Positions 50,603-61,402 of a DNA stretch of 64,000 nucleotides are shown one piece after another. The translations under genes were made by a program, and so were the position numbers. The first letter of the stretch is position 1. Each line of letters starts with the position of its first letter. This stretch comes from Limnohabitans sp. TEGF004 (lineage in GTDB: Bacteria; Pseudomonadota; Gammaproteobacteria; Burkholderiales; Burkholderiaceae_C), in the NCBI RefSeq assembly GCF_027924965.1, contig NZ_AP027056.1:2560463-2624462 (forward strand), read 5' to 3'. The notes under the pieces are model-generated. The model was not told the DNA's origin, ran no database searches, and saw only the letters and a program-made list of their open reading frames with translations.

Positions 50603-52684
50603 ATGGCAAATACCCAACAAATGGCCAGCGCAATTCGCGCCTTGGCAATGGACGCTGTACAACAAGCCAATTCAGGTCACCCCGGCGCGCCGATGGGCAT
50701 GGCCGACATGGCTGTCGCCTTGTGGGGCGAGCACCTGCGTCACAACCCCAAGAATCCCCATTGGTTGAACCGCGACCGCTTTGTGCTGTCCAACGGCCAC
50801 GGCTCGATGTTGATTTACGCCTTGTTGCACCTCACCGGCTACGACTTGCCGATGGACGAGTTGAAAAACTTCCGCGTGTTGCACAGCAAAACTGCAGGCC
50901 ACCCCGAAGTGGGCGTGACCCCTGGCGTGGAAACCACCACAGGCCCCTTGGGCCAAGGCATCACCAACGCGGTGGGCATGGCATTGGCCGAAAAATTGTT
51001 GGCCTCTGAGTTCAACCGTGAAGGCCACAACGTGGTGGACCACCACACCTACGCTTTCATGGGCGACGGTTGTTTGATGGAAGGCATCAGCCACGAAGCT
51101 TGCTCACTCGCAGGCGCATGGAAGCTGAACAAACTCATTGCCTTGTACGACGACAACGGCATCTCCATCGATGGCCAAGTTGCCCCATGGTTTGCCGACA
51201 ACACACCTGAGCGTTTCAAGTCTTACGGCTGGAACGTGATTGGCCCGATCAACGGCCACGACGCCGCGGTGGTGAGCCAAGCGATTGCTTCGGCCAAGCT
51301 CAGCACTGACAAGCCCACACTGATTGTTTGTAAAACCAGCATCGGCAAAGGCAGCCCCAACCGCGCTGACACGGCCAAAGCCCACGGCGAACCTTTGGGC
51401 GCTGAAGAAATTGCATTGACACGCGCAGCCATCGGTTGGAACCACGCCCCCTTCGAGATGCCCAAAGAGGTGTACGCCGATTGGAACGCGGCAACACGCG
51501 GCAAGGCTCAAGAAGCTGAATGGAAAGCAACGTTCGCTGCCTACAAAGCCGCACACCCCGCCTTGGCCAAAGAACTGCTGCGCCGCATGGCTGGTGAGTT
51601 GCCCAAGAACTTTGCTCAAACCGTGGTCGACACCGTCATCGGCGCCCACACCAAAGCCGAAACTGTGGCCAGCCGCAAGGCCAGCCAATTGGCCTTGGAG
51701 TCATTCACAGCAGCCTTGCCCGAACTCTTGGGTGGCAGCGCCGACTTGACCGGCTCTAACCTGACCAACACCAAGTCCACCCCCAACCTGCGCTTTGACG
51801 CAGCAGGCCATGTGGTGAAGAACGATGCTGGCCAAGGTGGCCGCCACATCAACTACGGCGTGCGCGAATTCGGCATGGCCGCCATCATGAACGGCGTGGC
51901 TTTGCACGGCGGCTTCATTCCCTACGGCGGCACGTTCCTGACCTTTAGCGACTACTCGCGCAACGCCATCCGCATGGCAGCGCTGATGAAGCAACGCGTG
52001 GTGCATGTGTTCACCCACGACTCCATTGGCTTGGGCGAAGACGGCCCCACCCACCAGTCCATCGAGCACGCTGCCTCGTTGCGCCTGATTCCTAACCTCG
52101 ACGTGTGGCGTCCTGCGGACACCGCCGAAACCGCTGTGGCTTGGGCCGTGGCTTTGCAAAACACCAGCCGCCCAACTGCGCTGTTGTTGAGCCGCCAAAA
52201 CCTGCCTTACCTGCCAAAAGGTGAAGCCGTGCATAGCAACGCCACCTTGGCTGCTGGTGACATCTCTGGCCTCGACGCCATCAACAAAGGTGCTTACGTG
52301 TTGGCTGAGCCAAGCGAAGTGGGCATCAAGAAAAAGGCGCAAGCGGTCATCTTGGCCACCGGCTCTGAAGTGCAACTGGCCATGAAAGCGCAAGCTTTGT
52401 TGGCCGAGCGCAAGATTGCCGTGCGCGTGGTGTCTGTGCCCAGCACCACCACATTCGACCGCCAAAGCGTGGCCTACAAAGCCGCTGTGTTGCCAGCAGG
52501 CGTGCCCCGCATTGCGGTGGAAATGGGCTCGACCGACGGCTGGTGGAAATACGGCGTGTCGGCCGTGGTTGGCATCGACACCTACGGCGAATCTGCGCCC
52601 GCCCCTGTTTTGTTCAAACACTTCGGTTTCACGCCTGAAAACGTGGCCGACACGGTTCAAGCCGCGCTGCAAAAGCAGGCTTAA
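50603..52684 (+). CDS. tkt: Transketolase
   Basis: A 693-residue thiamine-diphosphate enzyme of the pentose phosphate pathway (and Calvin cycle where present). It starts [20 protein letters not shown] with [19 protein letters not shown]; the ThDP/Mg motif is [35 protein letters not shown] lies in the pyrimidine domain. The C-terminal domain ends [20 protein letters not shown] 50603 gives the canonical N-terminus; earlier in-frame codons run through the divergent murU promoter. gap follows after 36 bases, probably in one operon. Confidence 0.96.
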   Translation: MANTQQMASAIRALAMDAVQQANSGHPGAPMGMADMAVALWGEHLRHNPKNPHWLNRDRFVLSNGHGSMLIYALLHLTGYDLPMDELKNFRVLHSKTAGHPEVGVTPGVETTTGPLGQGITNAVGMALAEKLLASEFNREGHNVVDHHTYAFMGDGCLMEGISHEACSLAGAWKLNKLIALYDDNGISIDGQVAPWFADNTPERFKSYGWNVIGPINGHDAAVVSQAIASAKLSTDKPTLIVCKTSIGKGSPNRADTAKAHGEPLGAEEIALTRAAIGWNHAPFEMPKEVYADWNAATRGKAQEAEWKATFAAYKAAHPALAKELLRRMAGELPKNFAQTVVDTVIGAHTKAETVASRKASQLALESFTAALPELLGGSADLTGSNLTNTKSTPNLRFDAAGHVVKNDAGQGGRHINYGVREFGMAAIMNGVALHGGFIPYGGTFLTFSDYSRNAIRMAALMKQRVVHVFTHDSIGLGEDGPTHQSIEHAASLRLIPNLDVWRPADTAETAVAWAVALQNTSRPTALLLSRQNLPYLPKGEAVHSNATLAAGDISGLDAINKGAYVLAEPSEVGIKKKAQAVILATGSEVQLAMKAQALLAERKIAVRVVSVPSTTTFDRQSVAYKAAVLPAGVPRIAVEMGSTDGWWKYGVSAVVGIDTYGESAPAPVLFKHFGFTPENVADTVQAALQKQA

Positions 52685-53728
<1,044 letters not shown>

Positions 53729-53751
53729 TTCTTTAAAACCTTGCTACATAT

Positions 53752-53773
53752 AAGCGCCTTCGGGCGCTTTTTC
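53752..53773 (+). terminator. Rho-independent terminator after the first gap gene
   Basis: AAGCGCC-TTCG-GGCGCTT with TTTTTCTTT downstream; a UUCG tetraloop, seven-base stem, 24 bases past the stop codon. Confidence 0.92.
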
Positions 53774-53804
53774 TTTGCCTGCTTTTCTCCCAAGGTAAAA
53801 AAAA

Positions 53805-54868
<1,064 letters not shown>

Positions 54869-54906
54869 AACACATCGGCACTTGGCGTGCCATGTGGTTT
54901 AAACAC

Positions 54907-54938
54907 CGCCAGTGCTTCAAATGCACTGGCGTTTTTTA
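54907..54938 (+). terminator. Terminator after the second gap gene
   Basis: CGCCAGTGC (54907-54915) pairs with GCACTGGCG (54923-54931), followed by six T residues. Its T run overlaps the stop codon of the convergent GDT1 gene. Confidence 0.92.
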
Positions 54939-55595
54939 TGGCGCGCTGGATGCGGCGGAAGCTGCAGATGCAGGCTCGCTAGGCGCAACCATTTGTACCG
55001 CTGCATCGTGTGACTTGCTGTGTGTCTCTGGCGCTTCGCTGCCAAACAACACCAACAGGCCCAACACCACGAACACGGCCGCGCTGATGCGGTGCACCCA
55101 GGTGAGCGGCACCAAACGCGTGATGCGCTCGCCAAACCACACCACGGGCGCGTTCGCCAACATCATGCCCAAGGTGGTGCCAGCCACCACCCACAACCAC
55201 GACTGGTATTCAGCCGCCAACATCACGGTGGCGATTTGTGTTTTGTCGCCCATCTCGGCCAAGAAGAAGGCAATGACAGTGGTCCCGAACACGCCGAACT
55301 TGGGTGTCACATCCGCATCGTCGTCATCCAGTTTGTCTGGCACCAACATCCACGCGGCCATCGCCAAGAACGACACGCCCAAGACCCAGCGCAACACCGT
55401 GGGGCCCATCAGGCTGGTCACCCATGCACCCAAGCCACCCGCCAAAGCGTGGTTGGCCAACGTGGCCACCAAGATGCCCCACACGATGGGCCAAGGTTTG
55501 CGAAAACGTGCTGCCAGCACGAGCGATAAAAGTTGCGTCTTGTCGCCCATTTCGGCGAGGGCGACGATGCCTGTTGAGATCAAAAATGCTTCCAT
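54936..55595 (-). CDS. GDT1/TMEM165 family cation transporter (probable manganese exporter)
   Basis: A 219-residue inner-membrane protein with two repeated three-helix units. Each has the family motif E-x-G-D-K-T: ALAEMGDKTQLL near residue 14 and FFLAEMGDKTQIA in the second half. Bacterial members of this family (MneA, MntX) export Mn2+; calcium or other cations are possible. The tail is Ala/Ser-rich. I saw no Mn-sensing riboswitch in the 131 bases upstream. It diverges from amtB. Confidence 0.88.
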   Translation of the reverse strand: MEAFLISTGIVALAEMGDKTQLLSLVLAARFRKPWPIVWGILVATLANHALAGGLGAWVTSLMGPTVLRWVLGVSFLAMAAWMLVPDKLDDDDADVTPKFGVFGTTVIAFFLAEMGDKTQIATVMLAAEYQSWLWVVAGTTLGMMLANAPVVWFGERITRLVPLTWVHRISAAVFVVLGLLVLFGSEAPETHSKSHDAAVQMVAPSEPASAASAASSAP

Positions 55596-55639
55596 GAAGC
55601 GATCCTACCGCGCGTGTTTTACGAACCATACGCACGATT

Positions 55640-55655
55640 TGGTGCATTTTTTGCT
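55640..55655 (+). promoter_or_regulatory. Sigma-54-type promoter candidate for amtB
   Basis: TGGTGCATTTTTTGCT has GG at 55641-55642 and GC at 55653-55654 with the required ten-base gap, and TTGC at the -12 side. The start of transcription would be near 55665, 60 bases before the ATG. GGTGCA occurs three times nearby (55641, 55663, 55681), the last paired with an inverted GCACC at 55692, resembling NtrC half-sites. Confidence 0.55.
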
Positions 55656-55726
55656 TACATCAGGTGCAACTTAGAAAACAGGTGCAAAAACGCACCAAAA
55701 CAAAACAAAACTCCAAGGACAACTTT

Positions 55727-56929
55727 ATGGATGCACACAAACAGGGCGCAGATGCTTTGTTCATTCTGCTCGGGGCCATCATGGTGCTTGCCATGCATGC
55801 AGGTTTCGCATTTTTAGAACTGGGCACGGTTCGTCGCAAAAACCAAGTCAATGCGCTGGTGAAAATTTTGGTGGACTTCTGTGTCTCCACCATCGCCTAC
55901 TTTGTCGTGGGTTACGGTGTGGCCTATGGTGCGAGCTTCATGATCGGCGCTGAGTCGTTGGCCGACAAAAACGGCTACGAACTGGTGAAGTTCTTTTTCT
56001 TGCTGACGTTTGCAGCCGCCATTCCAGCCATCATCTCGGGCGGCATTGCCGAACGCGCCAAGTTTTGGCCACAGCTGATTGCCACAGCCGTCATTGTTGG
56101 TTTTGTGTATCCCTTCTTCGAGGGCATTGCTTGGAACCAGCATTTCGGTTTTCAAGCGTGGCTCAAAGAATGGACCGGTGATGAGTTCCACGACTTTGCG
56201 GGCTCCATCGTGGTTCACGCCGTGGGCGGCTGGATTGCTTTGCCTGCCGTGTTGTTGCTCGGTGCACGTAGCAACCGCTACCGCAAAGACGGCGCCATTT
56301 CTGCACACCCACCCTCAAGCATTCCGTTCCTCGCTTTGGGCGCATGGATTTTGATCGTGGGTTGGTTTGGCTTCAACGTCATGAGTGCACAAACCCTCGA
56401 CAAAATCTCGGGTCTTGTCGCGGTCAACTCACTGATGGCCATGGTGGGCGGCACTTTGGTGGCACTCATTGCGGGCAAAAACGACCCCGGTTTTGTGCAC
56501 AACGGCCCCTTGGCTGGTTTGGTGGCGGTGTGTGCGGGCTCTGACCTGATGCACCCCATGGGCGCATTGGTGGTGGGTGCTGTGGCCGGTGGTATTTTTG
56601 TGGTGATGTTCACACTCACACAAAACAAGTGGCGCATCGACGACGTGTTGGGTGTGTGGCCCTTGCATGGTTTGTGCGGCACATGGGGTGGCATTGCTGC
56701 GGGCATCTTCGGTACGCAAGCCTTGGGTGGCTTGGGTGGCATCAACCTGACCGCGCAATTGGCAGGCACCGCGCTCGGTGTGACATGGGCATTGGTTGGC
56801 GGTTTTGTGGTGTACGGCGTGCTGAAGATGACGCTAGGTTTGCGCTTGAGCCAAGAAGAAGAATTCGAAGGCGCTGATTTAACGATTCACAAGATCACCG
56901 CATCACCCGATCGCGAGGCCAGTTGGTAG
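55727..56929 (+). CDS. amtB: Ammonium transporter AmtB
   Basis: A 400-residue Amt/Rh channel with about eleven membrane helices. DFAGSIVVHAVGGWIALP carries the first pore histidine and WPLHGLCGTWGGIAAG the second; AMHAGFAFLELGTVRRKNQV is the Amt N-terminal signature. ATG 55727 has AAGGA upstream; the in-frame start at 55664 lies at the probable transcription start. There is no glnK beside it, unlike the usual glnK-amtB pair, and the C-terminal tail that would bind GlnK is present (LGLRLSQEEEFEGADLTIHK). Confidence 0.94.
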   Translation: MDAHKQGADALFILLGAIMVLAMHAGFAFLELGTVRRKNQVNALVKILVDFCVSTIAYFVVGYGVAYGASFMIGAESLADKNGYELVKFFFLLTFAAAIPAIISGGIAERAKFWPQLIATAVIVGFVYPFFEGIAWNQHFGFQAWLKEWTGDEFHDFAGSIVVHAVGGWIALPAVLLLGARSNRYRKDGAISAHPPSSIPFLALGAWILIVGWFGFNVMSAQTLDKISGLVAVNSLMAMVGGTLVALIAGKNDPGFVHNGPLAGLVAVCAGSDLMHPMGALVVGAVAGGIFVVMFTLTQNKWRIDDVLGVWPLHGLCGTWGGIAAGIFGTQALGGLGGINLTAQLAGTALGVTWALVGGFVVYGVLKMTLGLRLSQEEEFEGADLTIHKITASPDREASW

Positions 56930-57123
56930 GCCTTGTGAGTTGTGGTTTTTCGGGTGTGAATTAGGCTGAATACAGGTAAACGCTTGGTGATTCAGCTAAC
57001 TTGTGCCCCATAATGTGCGCAATCTTGTCGGTGCAAGCCACAGACAAGGTTGTCAATTGGTGATCGGTCAGTTTCGGTTCGGGACTCCATCGCTTTGTTT
57101 TTGTGTTTTAAGGAGTCCCTTTC

Positions 57124-57597
57124 ATGGGCAACAAACTGTACGTCGGCAACTTGCCATATTCAGTGCGCGACAGCGATCTCGAGCAGTCATTTGGACAGTT
57201 CGGTACTGTGACCAGCGCTAAAGTCATGATGGAGCGCGACACAGGTCGCTCTAAAGGTTTTGGTTTTGTCGAGATGGGCAGCGATGCCGAAGCTCTGGCA
57301 GCCGTTGAAGGCATGAACGGCGCACCTTTGGGTGGTCGCAGTCTCGTGGTGAACGAAGCTCGTCCCATGGAGCCACGTCCTCCCCGCTCTGGCGGCGGCG
57401 GTTACGGCGGTGGCCGTGAAGGTGGCGGCGGCTATGGTGGTGGCGGTCGCGATGGCGGCGGTGGCTACGGTGGCGGTGGCCGCGAAGGTGGTGGTGGCGG
57501 TTTCCGCAGCCCCTACGGCGGCGGCGGTGCTGGCGGCGGCCGTCGTGAAGGCGGCGGCGGCGGCCGTGGCGGTTTCGGTGGTGGCAACAGCTACTGA
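57124..57597 (+). CDS. RRM RNA-binding protein with glycine-rich C-terminus
   Basis: A 157-residue protein. Residues 1-80 form one RNA recognition motif with RNP2 (KLYVGNLPYS) and RNP1 (RSKGFGFVEM); the rest is almost wholly Gly, Arg, Tyr and Asp/Glu in GGGYGG and GGGGR repeats. This layout matches cyanobacterial and proteobacterial cold-inducible RNA-binding proteins, which may act as RNA chaperones. A 5' leader of about 190 bases after amtB contains a strong AAGGAG site (before ATG 57124) and could include a structured cold-responsive leader. A terminator follows. Confidence 0.9.
   Translation: MGNKLYVGNLPYSVRDSDLEQSFGQFGTVTSAKVMMERDTGRSKGFGFVEMGSDAEALAAVEGMNGAPLGGRSLVVNEARPMEPRPPRSGGGGYGGGREGGGGYGGGGRDGGGGYGGGGREGGGGGFRSPYGGGGAGGGRREGGGGGRGGFGGGNSY
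57388..57592 (+). repeat. GGC/GGT-rich tandem repeat encoding the glycine-rich tail
   Basis: Imperfect repeats of units such as GGCGGCGGTTACGGCGGTGG run for about 200 bases inside the RRM gene. Such tracts can change length by slippage; the frame is intact here. Confidence 0.8.
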
Positions 57598-57622
57598 TCG
57601 CTCTGCTTCACTGCAAAATCAA

Positions 57623-57647
57623 AAGGCTCCCTCGGGAGCCTTTTTTA
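57623..57647 (+). terminator. Rho-independent terminator after the RRM gene
   Basis: AAGGCTCC-CTCG-GGAGCCTT followed by a T run to 57646, 26 bases past the stop codon. It is two bases before the end of convergent lptC. Confidence 0.93.
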
Positions 57648-58301
57648 TTTCTGATCTTTGTCTTTGGGTGGTAACAAGGTGCCACGTACCCGACCTGTGA
57701 GCTGCATCACTTGGTCTAAGTTATCGAAGTCGATGCCGTCTTGAGAGGTGAAGCGATCACCAGCACCACGCACCAACTCAACGGGTAAATGAGAGCGCAC
57801 CTGCTCGGTGTTTGCGAACAAATGCAAAAAGTTACTACGCAATTCTGTGCGCGGCGTCACCACGCCTTGCACATTGGTGCTGGCTTCGCGCACAACCACA
57901 GCTTTGTCAAATAACTGCGCCTCGGAACCATCTGCGTTAATCAATCCACGTGCGGCAACGGCTGTTGTAACACGTCCCTCTGCACCCAAGATGCGAATCC
58001 GCGGTTGGTCGATCTCTAGCGTGTCTGTATCAGGAAAGTGGCGTCCCTCGACACCCACGACTTCGCTTTTGAGCTTGCCATTGGCCCCGAATACCTTGAC
58101 CGAAAAATCACGCATGAAGTAATCGGGCACATGGCGCGGCGCGGCTTCAAGTTCTGCATCGCCCATGGCGGGCGTGCTGCGCACCAGCCAGTAGGTGCTC
58201 ATGGCCATCACACCCATGAGCAACAAAGGCAGGTAAACCGCCAAGCGATCCCACACACGGCGCATGCGCATGAACAGCGACACAGGTGCGACACCAGTCA
58301 T
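57645..58301 (-). CDS. lptC: LPS export ABC transporter periplasmic protein LptC
   Basis: LptC is the inner-membrane-anchored bridge component carrying LPS from LptB2FG to LptA. The 218-residue protein has one N-terminal membrane helix (LAVYLPLLLMGVMAMSTYWL) and a periplasmic LptC jellyroll (PDYFMRDFSVKVFGANGKLK, VEGRHFPDTDTLEIDQPRI). ATG 58301 overlaps the kdsC stop as ATGA. The genes lptA and lptB do not follow; a convergent gene lies downstream instead. Confidence 0.92.
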   Translation of the reverse strand: MTGVAPVSLFMRMRRVWDRLAVYLPLLLMGVMAMSTYWLVRSTPAMGDAELEAAPRHVPDYFMRDFSVKVFGANGKLKSEVVGVEGRHFPDTDTLEIDQPRIRILGAEGRVTTAVAARGLINADGSEAQLFDKAVVVREASTNVQGVVTPRTELRSNFLHLFANTEQVRSHLPVELVRGAGDRFTSQDGIDFDNLDQVMQLTGRVRGTLLPPKDKDQK

Positions 58302-58852
58302 GCGACGTAAGCTCGCAATAACTCGGCGTAACGACCGCTGGCCACCAGCAACAAGTCGCAAAACTCGCGTGCAGCACCATGGCCACCATCACGCACCGTC
58401 ACATAGTGCGCAATGGCTTTGACTTCGATGTGTGCGTTGTTCGGGGCGCATGCAAATGCGGCACGGGTCATAACCGCCATATCCGGCCAGTCGTCCCCCA
58501 TGTGTGCCGATTGCGACCAGTCAAGGCCCAGTTCGTTCAAAATTTCTTGTGCGGCGGGGGCCTTGTCTTCGGTGCCGTAACGCACATGCGTGATGCCCAA
58601 CGCCTTGAGACGTGCGCGCAAAGGTGCACTGTCGCGCCCAGTGATCACAGCGGGTGTGATGCCTGCTTTTTGCAACATCTTCAAGCCGTGACCATCCAGC
58701 GTACAAAAACGTTTGATGGTTTCACCACTTTCGGTAAACAACAAACCGCCATCGGTGAGCACGCCATCCACGTCAAAGAACGCTACGCGCACAGCCTGTG
58801 CGCGCAACAACAAAGCAGGGTCAAAGTTCAGCGCAGGTGTGTGTGTGCTCAT
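58298..58852 (-). CDS. kdsC: 3-deoxy-D-manno-octulosonate 8-phosphate phosphatase KdsC
   Basis: KdsC removes phosphate from Kdo-8-phosphate, giving Kdo for the LPS inner core. The HAD-family motifs are FFDVDGVLTDGGL (catalytic Asp pair), VITGRDSAPLRARL (motif II), and the acid motif HMGDDWPDMAVM; 184 residues is family length. ATG 58852 overlaps the kdsD stop codon, so translation is coupled. It overlaps lptC at its end. Confidence 0.95.
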   Translation of the reverse strand: MSTHTPALNFDPALLLRAQAVRVAFFDVDGVLTDGGLLFTESGETIKRFCTLDGHGLKMLQKAGITPAVITGRDSAPLRARLKALGITHVRYGTEDKAPAAQEILNELGLDWSQSAHMGDDWPDMAVMTRAAFACAPNNAHIEVKAIAHYVTVRDGGHGAAREFCDLLLVASGRYAELLRAYVA

Positions 58853-59865
58853 TAGATGACTTTCGCGCGCATCAGGTCGTTGGTATTGATCGCGCCGCAC
58901 AAGATGCCTTGTTCGTCCACCACCAAAACGCTGGTGATGCGGTACAGCTCCATCAACTCAGCGGCTTCAGCCGCCAACGCGCTGGAGCGCACGGTGCGTG
59001 GGTTGGCGTGCATGACTTGTTGCGCGGTGAGTTGGCGCATGTCCGTCCCTGTTTCGATCAAACGGCGCAAGTCACCATCGGTGAAGATGCCCAACACTTT
59101 TCGGTTCGCATCCACGATGGCGGAGGCCCCCAAACCTTTGGCGCTCATCTCGCGCATCAAATCGCTGAAGCTGGCTGTTGGCAACACGCTTGGCACAGCA
59201 TCCCCGCTGCGCATGACATCGCTCACATGCGTCAGCAAGCGGCGACCCAAAGCACCGCCGGGATGTGAACGTGCAAAGTCTTCGGCTTTGAAACCACGTG
59301 CGTCGAGCAAGGCCACGGCCAAGGCATCGCCCATGGCCATTTGTGCGGTGGTGCTGGCGGTGGGAGCCAAGTTCAGTGGGCAAGCTTCTTTCAACACGCC
59401 GGTGTTGAGCACGATGTCGGCGTGGCTGGCCAATGTCGATTGCGCGCCGCCTGTGAGGGCCACCAAGGGCACGCCTTGGCGTTTGAGCACCGGCAGAATG
59501 GCGGCGAGCTCATCGCTCTCGCCGCTGTTGGAAATGGCAATCACGAGATCTGTGTCTTTGACCATGCCCAAGTCGCCATGGCTGGCTTCGGCCGGATGCA
59601 CAAACATAGCGGGTGTGCCTGTGGACGCCAAAGTGGCTGTGATCTTGCGACCCACATGGCCGCTCTTGCCCATACCCATCACGACCACACGGCCTGTGAC
59701 TTTGAGTATGGCGTGCACAGCCTGCACAAAGCTGGGCGACAAACCATGGCGCAAATGGCGTACGGCCTCTGCCTCAATCTCTAAGGTGTCGTGGGCCAGT
59801 TGCAAGATGCGCTGGTCGTTCACCTGCGCTGTTGTGCTGGCGGAATGTGCAGAGTTTTGGGTCAT
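58852..59865 (-). CDS. kdsD: Arabinose-5-phosphate isomerase KdsD
   Basis: KdsD interconverts ribulose-5-phosphate and arabinose-5-phosphate, the first step in Kdo synthesis. The 337-residue protein has an N-terminal SIS domain (VVMGMGKSGHVGRKITATLA, HPAEASHGDLGM, ISNSGESDELAAIL) and two C-terminal CBS domains (VMRSGDAVPSVLPTAS; VMHANPRTVRSSALAAEA). First gene of the kdsD-kdsC-lptC operon, all overlapping or touching. Confidence 0.95.
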   Translation of the reverse strand: MTQNSAHSASTTAQVNDQRILQLAHDTLEIEAEAVRHLRHGLSPSFVQAVHAILKVTGRVVVMGMGKSGHVGRKITATLASTGTPAMFVHPAEASHGDLGMVKDTDLVIAISNSGESDELAAILPVLKRQGVPLVALTGGAQSTLASHADIVLNTGVLKEACPLNLAPTASTTAQMAMGDALAVALLDARGFKAEDFARSHPGGALGRRLLTHVSDVMRSGDAVPSVLPTASFSDLMREMSAKGLGASAIVDANRKVLGIFTDGDLRRLIETGTDMRQLTAQQVMHANPRTVRSSALAAEAAELMELYRITSVLVVDEQGILCGAINTNDLMRAKVI

Positions 59866-59891
59866 GGTTTGATTTTATCGGTGGGGGGCGC

Positions 59892-61331
59892 TTATTTGCC
59901 GATGCAAAAGCTAGAGAAGATGACGCCCAACAAATCGTCTGACGAGAACTCGCCCGTGATGGTGTTGAGCGCGTTTTGGCTCAAGCGCAGTTCTTCAGCC
60001 AACAAGTCGAGCGCGGGCACTTGGGCCTGCAAGCTGGCATTAGCCAGCATCAGATGCTCATCGACCTCGTGCAAGGCCTGCACGTGGCGCTCACGGGCCA
60101 TGAACATGCCTTCTGCGCTGCCACCTTGCCAGCCCACCACGCTCAGCAGTTGTTGACGCAGGGCCGGCAAGCCATCGCCTGTTTTGGCTGACAAGGTGAT
60201 GTGTGTGACAGCTGTCACACCCTCTTGGCTAGGCGCCGTGAACGCGGTGCTGTGTGCATCGGCTTTGTTCCACAAATGCAGCACGGGGACATGGGTGTCT
60301 AACCTGTCTTGCAGGGCTTGTTCGATTTGCGCATCCGCTGCCGCATAAGCGGCGTCGTCTTTGCGCGTGAGGTCGTGCAAAAACAGCACGGCATCGGCTT
60401 GGCCAATTTGGTCCCAAGCGCGGGCAATGCCAATGCGCTCAACCTCGTCCACATCGGGGTGTTCGCGCAGACCAGCCGTGTCCACCACATGCAAAGGCAC
60501 GCCTTCAATCTGGATGGTTTGTTGCACCACATCGCGCGTGGTGCCAGCAATCGGCGTGACGATGGCCAGCTCTGCGCCCGCCAAGGCGTTGAGCAACGAG
60601 CTTTTGCCCGCGTTGGGTTGGCCCGCAATCACCACACGGATGCCTTCACGCAACAACGCGCCTTGTTTGGTTTGCGCCATCACGCGCGCCAAATTTTGTT
60701 GGAGTCGTGTGAGCTGGCCTTGGGCATCGGCTTGCTTCAAAAAGTCAATGTCTTCTTCGGGAAAGTCCAGCGTGGCTTCGACCAACATGCGCAGATGAAT
60801 GAGTGCATCACGCAGTTGATGAATTTCGTTAGAGAACGCACCTGCCAATGATCGGCTCGCGCCACGCGCGGCAGCTTCGGTGCTGGCGTCAATCAAATCG
60901 GCCACGGCTTCTGCTTGTGCCAAATCGAGTTTGTGATTCAAAAATGCACGCTGCGTGAATTCACCCGGCTGGGCCAAACGCAAACCGCTCAACAACGGTT
61001 TGTTTTGCGCGTTCAGTGTGGCGGCCACGCGCAGGCAACGCGCCAAGATGAGTTGCAACACCACAGGGCCGCCGTGGGCTTGTAGTTCCAACACGTCTTC
61101 GCCGGTGTAGCTGTTAGGGCCGGGAAAGTGCAGCGCCAACACATGATCGATAGGCGCGCCCGTTTCATCGGGCAAAGGCAAATAGGTCGCTTCACGCGGC
61201 TTCAATGCACGCCCACACAAGGCCAATACCAAACCATTTAAATTTTTGCCACTCACACGCACAATGCCCACCGCTCCTCGACCGGGTGCGGTGGCAATGG
61301 CAATGATGGGCGCGTCGTGAAGAGCAAGCAT
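59892..61331 (-). CDS. mnmE: tRNA modification GTPase MnmE (TrmE)
   Basis: With MnmG this GTPase makes 5-carboxymethylaminomethyl-uridine at tRNA wobble position 34. In 479 residues: N-terminal folate-binding domain ([19 protein letters not shown]), a helical domain, the G domain with P-loop [14 protein letters not shown], switch [18 protein letters not shown] and NKAD, and the C-terminal CIGK motif with the essential Cys. ATG 61331 gives the canonical start. It follows yidC after a terminator. Confidence 0.96.
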   Translation of the reverse strand: MLALHDAPIIAIATAPGRGAVGIVRVSGKNLNGLVLALCGRALKPREATYLPLPDETGAPIDHVLALHFPGPNSYTGEDVLELQAHGGPVVLQLILARCLRVAATLNAQNKPLLSGLRLAQPGEFTQRAFLNHKLDLAQAEAVADLIDASTEAAARGASRSLAGAFSNEIHQLRDALIHLRMLVEATLDFPEEDIDFLKQADAQGQLTRLQQNLARVMAQTKQGALLREGIRVVIAGQPNAGKSSLLNALAGAELAIVTPIAGTTRDVVQQTIQIEGVPLHVVDTAGLREHPDVDEVERIGIARAWDQIGQADAVLFLHDLTRKDDAAYAAADAQIEQALQDRLDTHVPVLHLWNKADAHSTAFTAPSQEGVTAVTHITLSAKTGDGLPALRQQLLSVVGWQGGSAEGMFMARERHVQALHEVDEHLMLANASLQAQVPALDLLAEELRLSQNALNTITGEFSSDDLLGVIFSSFCIGK

Positions 61332-61346
61332 GGCTAGATTGTCCAG

Positions 61347-61379
61347 AAAAAAACCCGCCAACCATCGAAGGAGGCGGGC
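61347..61379 (-). terminator. Terminator after yidC
   Basis: CCCGCC (61354-61359) and GGCGGG (61373-61378) form the stem, followed on the minus strand by seven T residues; it lies between yidC and mnmE. Confidence 0.85.
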
Positions 61380-61402
61380 TTTTGATTGACCACGGTTCTA
61401 AA

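Noticed and set aside
55596..55726. Mn-responsive (yybP-ykoY) riboswitch before the GDT1 gene
   Set aside because: The spacer is shared with amtB, and I could not find the conserved paired loops of that class.
57388..57592. CRISPR-like or minisatellite array
   Set aside because: The repeats are coding for Gly-rich protein sequence, are imperfect and lack unique spacers.
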